A stretch of DNA of 6,517 nucleotides, taken from the NCBI GenBank assembly GCA_013298265.1, contig JAAFHE010000235.1, positions 1 through 6,517 on the forward strand. Direction: 5' to 3'. Below the pieces are notes generated by a model. It did not search any database and was not told where the DNA came from. It saw only the letters and a list, made by a program, of their open reading frames with translations. This DNA comes from Lysobacterales bacterium (GTDB lineage Bacteria > Pseudomonadota > Gammaproteobacteria > Xanthomonadales > Rhodanobacteraceae). Position numbers and translations under genes: made by a program. Shown piece after piece: positions 1-6,230 of this stretch (its first letter is position 1; each line of letters starts with the position of its first letter).

Positions 1-1469
1 CGGAAACATCGACACCGTCGCCGCAGGTCAGGTCTGCATCGCGTGCCGTGCCTTCGATTAGGACGGTTCCGGCTCGCGGGGCGACCCATTTGAGTACCGG
101 GACCTCGCTGCTGCCCGGGTGCAGGCTGTCGCCGTAGAGCCGCGTCCAGCTGTCCGACCCTTCCCAGTAACTGCCTTGCCAGACGGCGTCGACGAGGCCG
201 CTGCTGTCGCTGCGCTGGTAGTACCAGTACGGCCCCTTGGCGGCGGAAAAATCGGCGGATTGGCGGAATGTGTCGACGGACTGACCAAGGTTGACCAGCC
301 AGCGGTAGACCGCGAAATTGCTTGGCGAGGCGATGACCGGGTCCTTGATGCAGTAAAGATAGAAGTATTGGCCGGTCTGCGCGTTCGGCTGCCCGTCGCG
401 ATCGACCAGGCTGCAGTACTGATAGCCGCTGTCAGGGCGCAAGGAGCCTGCCGACTCGCTGGCGACTGTCAGCGACGGCGTCCACGCGACTGCATCCGTG
501 GATTCGTATATTTTTATGCTGCTGTCGATGCCGGTCCAGCTCATGAAGCTGAGGGCGAGGTAGTACTTGCCCGTATGCGTGCTGTAGATGGCCTGGGTGT
601 GGGTGATACCCCAGGGCGCGATCGGCGTGTGCTTCCCGCCGAGCGCGGGTTCAGCAAAAGTTCCGTTGTGGTATTTTTTCCACAGGCCGCTGCCCAGAGA
701 GCCGCTGCGTGCCGCAGCCAGGACACTGGCGACCGGGGCGCGCGCAACAGCGATGCCAAGTCCGCTGCTCGAGCCGTTGGTGGAGTCGACGAAGTAGACG
801 TAGAAGTTGCCGTCCTTGACGAGATAGGGCGTACCCTGGATGTTGAGCGGCTGCGGATCGCCGTACGCGCTGGCGATGCGGCCGAGATAGGTCCAGCTGT
901 TGCCGTGATCTGAGGACCAGGCCAGGCCGATGCGCGTAAGCCCTTCGGCGTTGCCGGCAACGCCACCCGATCCCGCAGCGCGTTCCTCATGGACGAAGGC
1001 CAGTAGCTCGGCGCCGCCCGGCACGGGCTGGTGGATGTTCGTGAACCACAGCTCGACGACGTCGGCGTGCGCCAGCGTTGTGAACATCGCTCCCGTGCCG
1101 TTGATGCAGAAGTTTGTCGACGGATTACGGGAGCAGGTCGGTTTGGTCCAGTGCACTGCCTGATAGGGCGCGTCAAGTCCGCCCTGCAGCAGTGAATGCC
1201 TGATGCCGCCGGCTCCGCTGCGATTCCACGACGAGACCAGCCAATAGCGTTCGCCGGATTCGACGAAGGTGGTCAACGGTGAATCGACTTGTTTGTCGGC
1301 GAGACTGGCAGCCTGCATTTGGGCCTGGGTCGCGACGACGATGGGCGAGGAAACGCGTGCGGATGTCGTCACCTGCGCATCGGCGACGAGGGGAATGCTT
1401 GCGGCGATTCCGAGGCAGATCGCAAAGCGGTGCAGGACTAAAGCGATGTTGTGTAATGGTGTGAACATG
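1..1469 (-). CDS. Secreted Asp-box beta-propeller-like protein with C-terminal module (3' end beyond window)
   Basis: An uninterrupted minus-strand frame runs from an ATG at 1469 off the left edge, giving 489 residues with no stop. Residues 1-31 look like a Sec signal peptide: a basic residue near 14, a hydrophobic core FAICLGIAASIPLV, and an A-D-A cleavage site before Q32. Residues about 60-400 are rich in Trp, Tyr, Gly and Ser and contain an Asp-box, SSDHGNSW (185-192), plus a looser partner ESTDAVAWTPS (322-332). This points to a sialidase/BNR-type or GH43-like propeller facing the periplasm or outside. Residues about 404-489 (WYYQ, then LHPGSSEVPVLKWVAPRAG, then a DADLTCGDGV stretch) resemble a beta-sandwich module I recall from other secreted bacterial proteins, in which an HPG is followed by W-x-A/S-P and GDGV. 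There are several Cys pairs, consistent with export. No clear Shine-Dalgarno lies before the ATG, so the start rests on the signal peptide. Enzymatic activity and substrate are unknown; it could be a non-catalytic binding protein. Confidence 0.8.
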
Positions 1470-1500
1470 GAAATGCGTCGTCGGGCGTGAAAGTGCCACC

Positions 1501-1529
1501 CTAACGGATAGTCGCGCCCAATTCGTTAG
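1501..1529. promoter_or_regulatory. Inverted repeat upstream of the secreted propeller gene
   Basis: CTAACGGAT (1501-1509) pairs with ATTCGTTAG (1521-1529): nine positions, one of them a G-T wobble, around an 11-nt centre. It lies 32 bp upstream of the ATG at 1469, in a 130-bp spacer that otherwise has little structure. It could be an operator dyad for a repressor or activator, or a leader hairpin in the minus-strand transcript. No convincing -35/-10 pair was found on the minus strand around it, so which role it plays is open. Confidence 0.45.
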
Positions 1530-1550
1530 CAAGACGCAAAACGACATCGC

Positions 1551-1578
1551 CAGAAAAATGTGCAGCCACTGCTGGCTG
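1551..1578 (-). terminator. Weak intrinsic terminator after the TIGR04222-like gene
   Basis: Read on the minus strand, CAGCCA-gcag-TGGCTG (1578 to 1563) forms a 6-bp stem with a 4-nt loop. It is followed by CACATTTTTCTG (1562-1551), a run of five T starting four bases after the stem. It begins 22 nt past the stop codon of the gene ending at 1600, the right place for a terminator. The short stem and the gap before the T run make it weak, so some read-through into the next gene is possible. Confidence 0.4.
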
Positions 1579-1599
1579 ACGCGCCTGCGCGCCATTGAT

Positions 1600-3021
1600 T
1601 CAATCTCCCCCGCCACAACCTCCACAGCCGCCGCCGCTGTCCGACGAACAGCCGCTGTCGGACGAGCTGTCGCTCGATCCACTGCTGCCCGAACTCGGGG
1701 AGCGGAATTCGTGGAAGCTCGCATATGCCGTGCCCGCCAGCACGGCGGTGCCAGCCAGGGCGACGGCGAGACCGATATCGGCATCGCGAGGTGCGCGGCG
1801 TGCATGGGCGTGGCGCGTGTTCATTTCGCGCAGCACCCGGTCGCCCGCGCGGCTGCGCTCGGGACGCTTGAACAGCAGCACCAGCGCAACGACCGCGGCG
1901 ATCAGCGTCAGAAAGACCAGGAGTCCGACCGGCCGGTCGCGGGCCAGACCGACGATGATCTTGGCGGCACCGAGCAGGGTCAGCAGCGCGAACGGCAGCG
2001 CGCAACTGAAGCCGAGCAGCCGGCGCTGCGAATCGTCGATCAGAAGCTTGCGCGCAAGCAGCGCGTTGCGGATGCGTTCGAGGCGGCCGTTGACCCGCCG
2101 CGCGACGCGGTTCAGCGACGGCTCGGCGGCGGCAGCGCGCGCGATCTCGTCGAGCGGGTAGTCACGTATTTTTTGCGGGTGTGGGATCTCGAGGCGATTC
2201 TTCTTGCGGTCCCATTGGGCCTGGCCGCCGGCGAGCAGGCTGGCCACACCCGCATCGACGACGCGCTGCGCGCCGCCGGCGAGGTAGGCTGTCGACCAGG
2301 TGTCCAGCGCGGCGCCGCGCGGTTCTTCGCCGACCTCCCTGAGCTGTCGCCGCACCAGGGCGGTGATGCCAATGCAGGCGAGGAACAGCGCGATGTAAAG
2401 ACCCAGAAAACTAGGGCCGTCGAAATCCAGCGGGTTCAGCGGCAGCGCCTGCAGCAGCGGCGCGATACTCAGCAGCACGGCAGCGGTGGCGACCTGGCGC
2501 CAGTCCGGCCGTGGCCACGCGGGGCGCGGCAGCAGCCAGTTATGAGCGAGATCGATGCGACGGAAGCGTGCCGGGCCGGCGGTCTGCGCCAATGCATTGG
2601 GCCAGAACGCCTCGGGTGGTGGACCGAACCAGCGCTGGTAGCTCGCCAGGGTCTCGGCGTACTGGGCATAGTGCAGACGATTCTGGTCACGACCGCCGCG
2701 TGTAGGAGCGTGGTGCAGATCGCTGCCGAGTACGTCGGGGCAGAAGCGCTGCCAGTAGTCGCGGCTGTAGGTCAGGTGCTGGTGCCAGACTTCGTCGACC
2801 GCGTCGCTGGGCGATACGGTGTGTCCGGCGACCGCGGCGAGGAAGCAGAAACGTTTGTATTCGCGGATGGCGCCGTCCGCATACGTCTGGCTCCAGCCAT
2901 GTTCGCGCGCGAGCTTGCGGGCGAAAGTCAGCGTGCAGCCCGCGGTGCCGAAATCGTGCGCGTCCAGCCGTTGCCAGAGTTCGCGCTGCTGTGCCGACCA
3001 GAGTGCCTGTGTGTCTGTCAT
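1600..3021 (-). CDS. TIGR04222-like membrane protein with Cys/Gly-rich C-terminal tail
   Basis: 473 residues. I chose the ATG at 3021 because GGAGA sits 5 nt upstream of it; an in-frame ATG at 3150 would add 43 low-complexity residues with no such site. The N-terminal soluble part contains VDEVWHQHLTYSRDYWQRFC (75-94), then HHAPTRGG (103-110). This WHxH pattern is shared with glycine-rich-domain (GRDP/DUF1399-like) proteins and with TIGR04222 proteins as I recall them. Hydrophobic segments fall near 177-195, 203-222, 336-358, 365-384 and 418-436. Between the second and third, DTWSTAYLAGGAQRVVDAGV (240-259) matches the typical TIGR04222 core, in which an AYLAGG-type motif is followed by a helix. 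The tail from about 441 is Ser-rich and then Gly/Cys-rich, with Cys at 458, 466 and 469 and the last residues GGGCGGCGGGD. The function of the family is not established. In other genomes I recall such proteins next to DUF692 (MNIO) enzymes, which modify cysteines; none is visible here. The gene appears monocistronic, with a terminator-like hairpin just downstream. Confidence 0.85.
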   Translation of the reverse strand: MTDTQALWSAQQRELWQRLDAHDFGTAGCTLTFARKLAREHGWSQTYADGAIREYKRFCFLAAVAGHTVSPSDAVDEVWHQHLTYSRDYWQRFCPDVLGSDLHHAPTRGGRDQNRLHYAQYAETLASYQRWFGPPPEAFWPNALAQTAGPARFRRIDLAHNWLLPRPAWPRPDWRQVATAAVLLSIAPLLQALPLNPLDFDGPSFLGLYIALFLACIGITALVRRQLREVGEEPRGAALDTWSTAYLAGGAQRVVDAGVASLLAGGQAQWDRKKNRLEIPHPQKIRDYPLDEIARAAAAEPSLNRVARRVNGRLERIRNALLARKLLIDDSQRRLLGFSCALPFALLTLLGAAKIIVGLARDRPVGLLVFLTLIAAVVALVLLFKRPERSRAGDRVLREMNTRHAHARRAPRDADIGLAVALAGTAVLAGTAYASFHEFRSPSSGSSGSSDSSSDSGCSSDSGGGCGGCGGGD

Positions 3022-3174
3022 GACTGTCTCCGTTCGCAGGGGCGGGGCCACATTACCCGCAGCCGATGACAAGCGGAACGGCCCGGCGGTGCTGGAGCGA
3101 ACGTACGGAGTGCTGCTGGGCGAGCCCCCTGCGCAATTTCCGCAAGACAATTCGCTTGCCTCACGCTGAACCTA

Positions 3175-3203
3175 TTGGCAGGGAACAAAAATACGAGTAT
3201 CTT
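3175..3203 (+). promoter_or_regulatory. Sigma70-type promoter for the cold shock gene
   Basis: TTGGCA (3175-3180, 5 of 6 to the -35 consensus) is followed after exactly 17 bp by TATCTT (3198-3203, 4 of 6 to the -10 consensus). Transcription would start near 3210, giving a leader of about 150 nt before the ATG at 3363. A leader of that length is normal for cold-inducible csp genes, where it controls mRNA stability and translation. The call rests on motif match and position only. Confidence 0.5.
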
Positions 3204-3253
3204 CGCCGCACTGTGTTTGCCTGGGTCACGGTAAATTGTGGCCTGATGCGGTT

Positions 3254-3267
3254 GACCGCTCGCGGTC
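3254..3267 (+). other. Small hairpin in the cold shock mRNA leader
   Basis: GACCG (3254-3258) and CGGTC (3263-3267) form a 5-bp stem around a CTCG loop. It lies inside the predicted leader, about 45 nt from the predicted start of transcription. Stems this short arise readily in GC-rich DNA, so it is a candidate only. Confidence 0.3.
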
Positions 3268-3310
3268 CTCTTCATCGATTCGCCCTGCTTGCTCCCTGCA
3301 ACCTCAGTCT

Positions 3311-3329
3311 CGATCCGGATGCCGGATCG
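3311..3329 (+). other. Perfect 8-bp hairpin in the cold shock mRNA leader
   Basis: CGATCCGG (3311-3318) pairs perfectly with CCGGATCG (3322-3329) across a 3-nt loop. It ends 22 nt before the GGAG ribosome binding site (3352-3355) and is followed by an AT-rich stretch (TGATTTTCTCAAATTG). In csp leaders, structures close to the ribosome binding site are known to affect translation at different temperatures. The stem could also act as an early transcription pause or attenuator, although the T run after it is interrupted. Confidence 0.5.
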
Positions 3330-3362
3330 TGATTTTCTCAAATTGTTTCATGGAGTTAAGAT

Positions 3363-3572
3363 ATGTCGAATCGTCAGACTGGCACCGTCAAGTGGTTCAA
3401 TGATGCCAAGGGCTTTGGTTTCATCACCCCGGAAAGCGGCGCTGACCTGTTCGTGCACTTCCGCGCGATCCAGGGCACCGGCTTCAAGACCCTTCAGGAA
3501 GGCCAGCGCGTGACTTTCGTCGCCGTGCAGGGCCAGAAGGGCATGCAGGCCGACCAGGTTCAGGTTGTCTGA
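3363..3572 (+). CDS. cspA: CspA-family cold shock protein
   Basis: A 69-residue single cold-shock domain, the standard length for bacterial Csp proteins. It binds single-stranded RNA and DNA and acts in the cytoplasm as an RNA chaperone that melts secondary structure. The RNP1 motif KGFGFI (16-21) and the RNP2-like motif LFVHFRAI (29-36) are intact, and the start [20 protein letters not shown] is canonical. The ribosome binding site GGAG lies 7 nt before the ATG. The gene is monocistronic, with its own promoter about 160 bp upstream and a strong terminator 24 nt after the stop. The long structured leader suggests post-transcriptional control. Genomes usually carry several csp paralogues, some of them not cold-induced, so the letter A is a family label rather than a proven orthology. 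Confidence 0.97.
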   Translation: MSNRQTGTVKWFNDAKGFGFITPESGADLFVHFRAIQGTGFKTLQEGQRVTFVAVQGQKGMQADQVQVV

Positions 3573-3595
3573 ACTAGCGGGCCCTAGCTTTTAAG

Positions 3596-3627
3596 AAAAC
3601 CCCAGGTGGAAACGCCTGGGGTTTTTT
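3596..3627 (+). terminator. Strong intrinsic terminator of the cold shock gene
   Basis: CCCCAGG (3600-3606) pairs with CCTGGGG (3615-3621). The stem is extended inward by a T-G wobble and a G-C pair that close a GAAA tetraloop (3609-3612). AAAA (3596-3599) lies before the stem and six T (3622-3627) follow it. The A run can pair with the T run, so the element may also work on the minus strand. It starts 24 nt after the cspA stop codon. Confidence 0.93.
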
Positions 3628-3640
3628 GTTGCGCCGCGAT

Positions 3641-3662
3641 CCGGCGCCATTTCTGGCACCGG
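3641..3662. repeat. Inverted repeat between cspA terminator and dctA
   Basis: CCGGCGCCA (3641-3649) and TGGCACCGG (3654-3662) form a 9-position stem with a single C-A mismatch and a TTTC loop. It starts 14 bp after the T run of the cspA terminator and ends 79 bp before the dctA start. No T run follows it, so it is not an obvious second terminator. It may be an operator dyad or a leader hairpin for dctA. Confidence 0.45.
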
Positions 3663-3741
3663 CAAGTCCTGCACGCCGGAATCCTTCCCGCTGGCTGCCA
3701 TTTCCGGATAGCCTCGATCAGGCTTCGGGGGAGGTTGGGTC

Positions 3742-5037
3742 ATGTGGCGCGGCGCGTACAAGAATCTCTATGTGCAAGTGTTGATCGCTGTCGCGATCGG
3801 CATCACCCTGGGGCACTGCGACCCTCAGCTCGGCGAGCGCATGAAGCCGTTCGGCGACGGGTTCATCAACCTGGTCAAGATGGTCATCGGCCCGGTGATC
3901 TTCGTGACCATCGTCGTCGGCATGGCGCGCATGGGCGATCTGCGCCATTCCGGACGCATCGGCCTGAAGGCGTTGATCTATTTCGAAGTGATGACGACGC
4001 TGGCGCTGGTCATCGGCCTCGTCGTGGCAAACGTGCTGCAGCCGGGCGCGGGTATGGACATACAGCCCGGCGACCTCGATCCGAAGAAAACCGAGTCGTA
4101 TCTGCAGGCGGCCAAGGAGCAAACGCTATCGGCGTTCCTGCTCGGCATCATCCCCAAGAGCCTCGTGTCGGCCTTCGTCGACAACAATCTGCTGCAGGTA
4201 CTGCTGGTGGCCGTGCTGTTCGGCGTCGCCATGACGCACAGCGGTGCGGCCGGCCGGCGCGTGCTCGATCTGCTCGAGGAACTGTCCGAAGTGCTGTTCA
4301 AGATCGTCGCGCTGGTGATGCGCGTCGCGCCGATCGGTGCGTTCGGCGCGATGGCGTTCGCGATCGGCAAGTTCGGCCTGGACATGCTGGCGTCGCTGGG
4401 CTGGCTCCTGCTCTGCGTCTATGCAACCTGTATTTTTTTCGTCTTCGGCGTGCTCGGTCTCGTCTCGCGCCTGTCGGGATTTTCGCTATGGCGCTTCCTC
4501 GTCTTCATCCGGCGTGAGATCGTGCTGGTCGCGGGTACGTCGTCGTCGGAATCGGCGCTGCCGCGCATGCTGACGCGGCTGGAGCAGGCCGGCTGCGACC
4601 GTTCGGTCGTGGGCCTGGTGCTGCCGACAGGCTATTCGTTCAACCTTGATGGCACCTGCATCTACCTCACGATGGCGTCGATCTTCATTGCCCAGGCGGT
4701 CGGTGTGCAGCTGACCTTGCACGACGAACTGGTGCTGCTCGGCGTGCTGCTGCTGACGTCCAAAGGCGCGGCCGGCATCACCGGCGCGGGCCTGACCACG
4801 CTGATCGCGACGCTCGGCGCGCTGGCCGGCAAGGTGCCGGTGGAGGGCGTCGCGCTCGTCATCGGCGTCGACCGCTTCATGTCCGAGGCACGCGCGATCA
4901 CCAACGTGATCGGCAATGGCGTCGCGACCATGGTGGTGGCGCGCTGGGAGGGCCTGCGCGACGACGCGAAGATGCACGCGGCCTTTGCTGCAGGCCCCGG
5001 CGACGAAAGCGCCGCGGCCGAGCCGGCGCAAACCTGA
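3742..5037 (+). CDS. dctA: DctA-type C4-dicarboxylate:cation symporter
   Basis: A 431-residue inner-membrane carrier of the DAACS/SLC1 family, close to the usual DctA length, importing succinate, fumarate and malate with H+ or Na+ under aerobic growth. Signature motifs appear in order: the serine-rich hairpin [12 protein letters not shown] (265-276), [14 protein letters not shown] (299-312, the counterpart of NMDGT in GltPh), the second hairpin [11 protein letters not shown] (340-350), and [20 protein letters not shown] (377-396). R384 aligns with the substrate-binding arginine of GltPh. The position of the aspartate that binds the amino group of aspartate in GltPh is Ser381 here, which fits dicarboxylates without an amino group rather than glutamate or aspartate. 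Hydrophobic segments span most of residues 8-245. GGGGGAGG (3727-3734) lies 7 nt before the ATG, which supports this start. The last 20 residues are Ala/Glu-rich and hydrophilic. No DctB/DctS-type sensor kinase or regulator gene is adjacent. Confidence 0.95.
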   Translation: MWRGAYKNLYVQVLIAVAIGITLGHCDPQLGERMKPFGDGFINLVKMVIGPVIFVTIVVGMARMGDLRHSGRIGLKALIYFEVMTTLALVIGLVVANVLQPGAGMDIQPGDLDPKKTESYLQAAKEQTLSAFLLGIIPKSLVSAFVDNNLLQVLLVAVLFGVAMTHSGAAGRRVLDLLEELSEVLFKIVALVMRVAPIGAFGAMAFAIGKFGLDMLASLGWLLLCVYATCIFFVFGVLGLVSRLSGFSLWRFLVFIRREIVLVAGTSSSESALPRMLTRLEQAGCDRSVVGLVLPTGYSFNLDGTCIYLTMASIFIAQAVGVQLTLHDELVLLGVLLLTSKGAAGITGAGLTTLIATLGALAGKVPVEGVALVIGVDRFMSEARAITNVIGNGVATMVVARWEGLRDDAKMHAAFAAGPGDESAAAEPAQT

Positions 5038-5143
5038 GGCGGCCGCGCGACTTGAATCGACGCAACGTGGCCTTCATGCTTCGCGGCACGTCCGGCTTTC
5101 CGTCGGCGTCCCGCCCGTATCGGGCCCCATTCCGAGAAACTAC

Positions 5144-5626
5144 ATGCAGATTGCCGAGCGCTGTGTCGCCGCGTTTCACTACACCTTGACCAATGAGCAG
5201 GGCGAGATCATCGACTCGTCCGCCGGCCGCGAACCGCTGGCCTATCTGCACGGCGCCGGCAATATCGTGCTGGGACTGGAACGCGAGATGACCGGCAAGA
5301 GCGCCGGCGACACGTTCAACGTGGTGGTCGCGCCCGAGGATGGCTATGGCCTGCATCATGAAGGCCTGATCCAGCGTGTGCCGCGCGGCGCGTTCCAGGG
5401 CGTGGACGTGATCGAGCCCGGCATGCAGTTCCACGCCAACGGCCCGAACGGCCCGATGACAGTCACGGTTGCGGCCGTCGACGAAGAGACCGTGTCCGTC
5501 GACGGCAATCATCCGCTAGCCGGACAGGCGCTGCATTTCGCGATCGAGGTGGTCGAGGTACGCGAAGCCAGCCCCGAGGAAGTCATGCACGGCCATGTGC
5601 ATGGCGCCGGTGGCCACGAGCATTGA
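5144..5626 (+). CDS. slyD: SlyD-type FKBP peptidyl-prolyl isomerase
   Basis: 160 residues. A cytoplasmic prolyl cis-trans isomerase and chaperone of the SlyD class, in which an insert-in-flap domain is placed inside the FKBP fold. The FKBP start, with GEIIDSS (20-26) and PLAYLHGAGNIVLGLEREMTG (31-51), is followed by APEDGYG (63-69), the insert domain of roughly 70-125, and the return strand GNHPLAGQALHFAIEVVEVR (121-140), a strong SlyD signature. The tail from 148 (MHGHVHGAGGHEH) has five histidines and no cysteine: a short version of the Ni/Zn-binding tail that in E. coli SlyD is much longer and also Cys-rich. I chose the ATG at 5144 because the family begins there; only a partial GAGA ribosome binding site lies 6 nt upstream. 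It follows dctA after 106 bp and precedes gpx by 58 bp, so co-transcription with gpx is possible. The short tail suggests weaker metal storage than in E. coli. Confidence 0.94.
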   Translation: MQIAERCVAAFHYTLTNEQGEIIDSSAGREPLAYLHGAGNIVLGLEREMTGKSAGDTFNVVVAPEDGYGLHHEGLIQRVPRGAFQGVDVIEPGMQFHANGPNGPMTVTVAAVDEETVSVDGNHPLAGQALHFAIEVVEVREASPEEVMHGHVHGAGGHEH

Positions 5627-5627
5627 T

Positions 5628-5646
5628 GCCGCGCGCACCCCGCGGC
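5628..5646 (+). other. GC-rich hairpin in the slyD-gpx spacer
   Basis: GCCGCG (5628-5633) and CGCGGC (5641-5646) can form a 6-bp stem with a 7-nt loop directly after the slyD stop codon. No T run follows, so it is unlikely to terminate transcription by itself. It could protect an upstream mRNA end or be chance in GC-rich DNA. Confidence 0.25.
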
Positions 5647-5684
5647 GATACCGTTTCGATGCCAGACCCAGCACGAGGTGAAGC

Positions 5685-6167
5685 ATGACTACCGCGTACG
5701 ATTTTTCCGCCACGACCCTGGACGGGGACGAGCAGCCGCTGAAGGAGTACAAGGGCAAAGCGCTGCTGATCGTCAACGTTGCGTCCAAGTGCGGTTTCAC
5801 ACCGCAATACACGGGCCTGGAGGCGCTGTATCGCAAGCACAAGGACGAAGGCCTGATCGTACTGGGCTTTCCCTGCGATCAGTTCGGCCATCAGGAGCCG
5901 GGCGACGCCGACGAGATCCGCAACTTCTGCTCGACGACCTACGACGTCAGCTTCCCGATGTTCGCCAAGATTGACGTCAACGGTGACAAGGCGCATCCGC
6001 TGTATAAATGGCTGAAAAGTGAAAAAGCCGGTTTTCTCGGCACCGAAGGCGTCAAGTGGAACTTCACCAAGTTCCTCGTCAATCGCGAAGGCGAAGTGAT
6101 CAAGCGCTACGCGCCGACCGACACGCCGGAAAAGATCGACAAGGATCTTGCCGGCGTGCTTGGCTGA
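5685..6167 (+). CDS. gpx: Glutathione peroxidase, thioredoxin-dependent (atypical 2-Cys) type
   Basis: 160 residues with the thioredoxin fold of the GPx/BtuE family, reducing H2O2 and organic hydroperoxides in the cytoplasm. The peroxidatic Cys36 sits in NVASKCGFTPQY (31-42). GFPCDQFGHQEPG (61-73) carries Cys64 and the catalytic Gln70. VKWNFTKFLV (123-132) supplies Trp125 and Asn126, completing the Cys-Gln-Trp-Asn tetrad. Cys82 in NFCSTTYDVSFPMF (80-93) is at the position of the resolving cysteine of yeast Gpx3, so the enzyme probably takes electrons from thioredoxin rather than glutathione. There is a Cys, not selenocysteine, at the active site and no signal peptide. FPCDQ replaces the commoner FPCNQ. 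GAGG (5675-5678) lies 6 nt before the ATG. The gene is last in the plus-strand run and ends in a terminator. No OxyR or OhrR site was recognised. Confidence 0.96.
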   Translation: MTTAYDFSATTLDGDEQPLKEYKGKALLIVNVASKCGFTPQYTGLEALYRKHKDEGLIVLGFPCDQFGHQEPGDADEIRNFCSTTYDVSFPMFAKIDVNGDKAHPLYKWLKSEKAGFLGTEGVKWNFTKFLVNREGEVIKRYAPTDTPEKIDKDLAGVLG

Positions 6168-6193
6168 GGGCGCTCGGACCAGCAATACACAGA

Positions 6194-6217
6194 AGGCGGC
6201 CTATCGGCCGCCTCTTT
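6194..6217 (+). terminator. Intrinsic terminator after gpx
   Basis: AGGCGGCC (6194-6201) pairs perfectly with GGCCGCCT (6206-6213) over a TATC loop, followed by CTTTGTTG. It starts 27 nt past the gpx stop codon and 18 bp before the end of the converging cupredoxin gene. The T run is only three long, so the tail is modest but the 8-bp GC stem is strong. The position suits a terminator shared by both convergent genes; on the minus strand the tail is weaker (TTCTGTG). Confidence 0.75.
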
Positions 6218-6230
6218 GTTGCGGCAGGGG

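Larger units (their letters stand above)
3022..3362. other. Divergent intergenic spacer (341 bp)
   Basis: This spacer separates the minus-strand membrane protein gene from the plus-strand cold shock gene and must hold both promoters. The right half carries a good plus-strand promoter (3175-3203) and a leader with two small hairpins (3254-3267 and 3311-3329). The left half (3022-3170) holds the ribosome binding site of the minus-strand gene (GGAGA, complement of about 3027-3031) but no convincing minus-strand -35/-10 pair. The open frames that cross it on either strand lack recognisable protein features, and I do not call a gene here. Confidence 0.7.

Noticed and set aside
119..913. A 264-codon open frame on the plus strand at the left end.
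   Set aside because: It lies antisense to the secreted propeller gene, whose frame has a signal peptide, an Asp-box and no stop over 489 codons. The plus-strand product shows no family features.
541..1176. A 211-codon minus-strand frame inside the secreted propeller gene.
   Set aside because: It is an out-of-frame Ser/Arg/Thr-rich shadow; the correct frame is open through the whole region and off the left edge.
1558..3069. A 503-codon open frame on the plus strand, antisense to the TIGR04222-like gene.
   Set aside because: Its translation is Arg/Gln/Ala-rich with no recognisable domain, it has no good ribosome binding site, and it mirrors a gene on the other strand with clear motifs and membrane segments. 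Long antisense frames are common in GC-rich DNA.
3021..3150. An upstream ATG at 3150 extending the TIGR04222-like protein by 43 residues.
   Set aside because: The extra residues are low-complexity, while GGAGA at the right distance precedes the ATG at 3021 and the protein features begin after it.
3066..3332. Small open frames on both strands in the divergent spacer.
   Set aside because: They have no ribosome binding site or recognisable protein features, and the region is better explained as promoter and leader sequence.
3654..3668. Possible sigma54 promoter for dctA beginning with TGGCAC.
   Set aside because: The -24 element matches, but the bases at the required -12 position are TC rather than GC, and the TGGCAC is part of the inverted repeat at 3641-3662.
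3606..4517. A 303-codon plus-strand frame overlapping the start of dctA.
   Set aside because: It begins inside the cspA terminator and is Arg-rich out-of-frame sequence over the dctA coding region, which has unmistakable family motifs.
4916..5143. An upstream start for slyD inside dctA.
   Set aside because: The added 76 residues are out-of-frame dctA sequence and spacer; the SlyD family begins at the MQIAE start at 5144.
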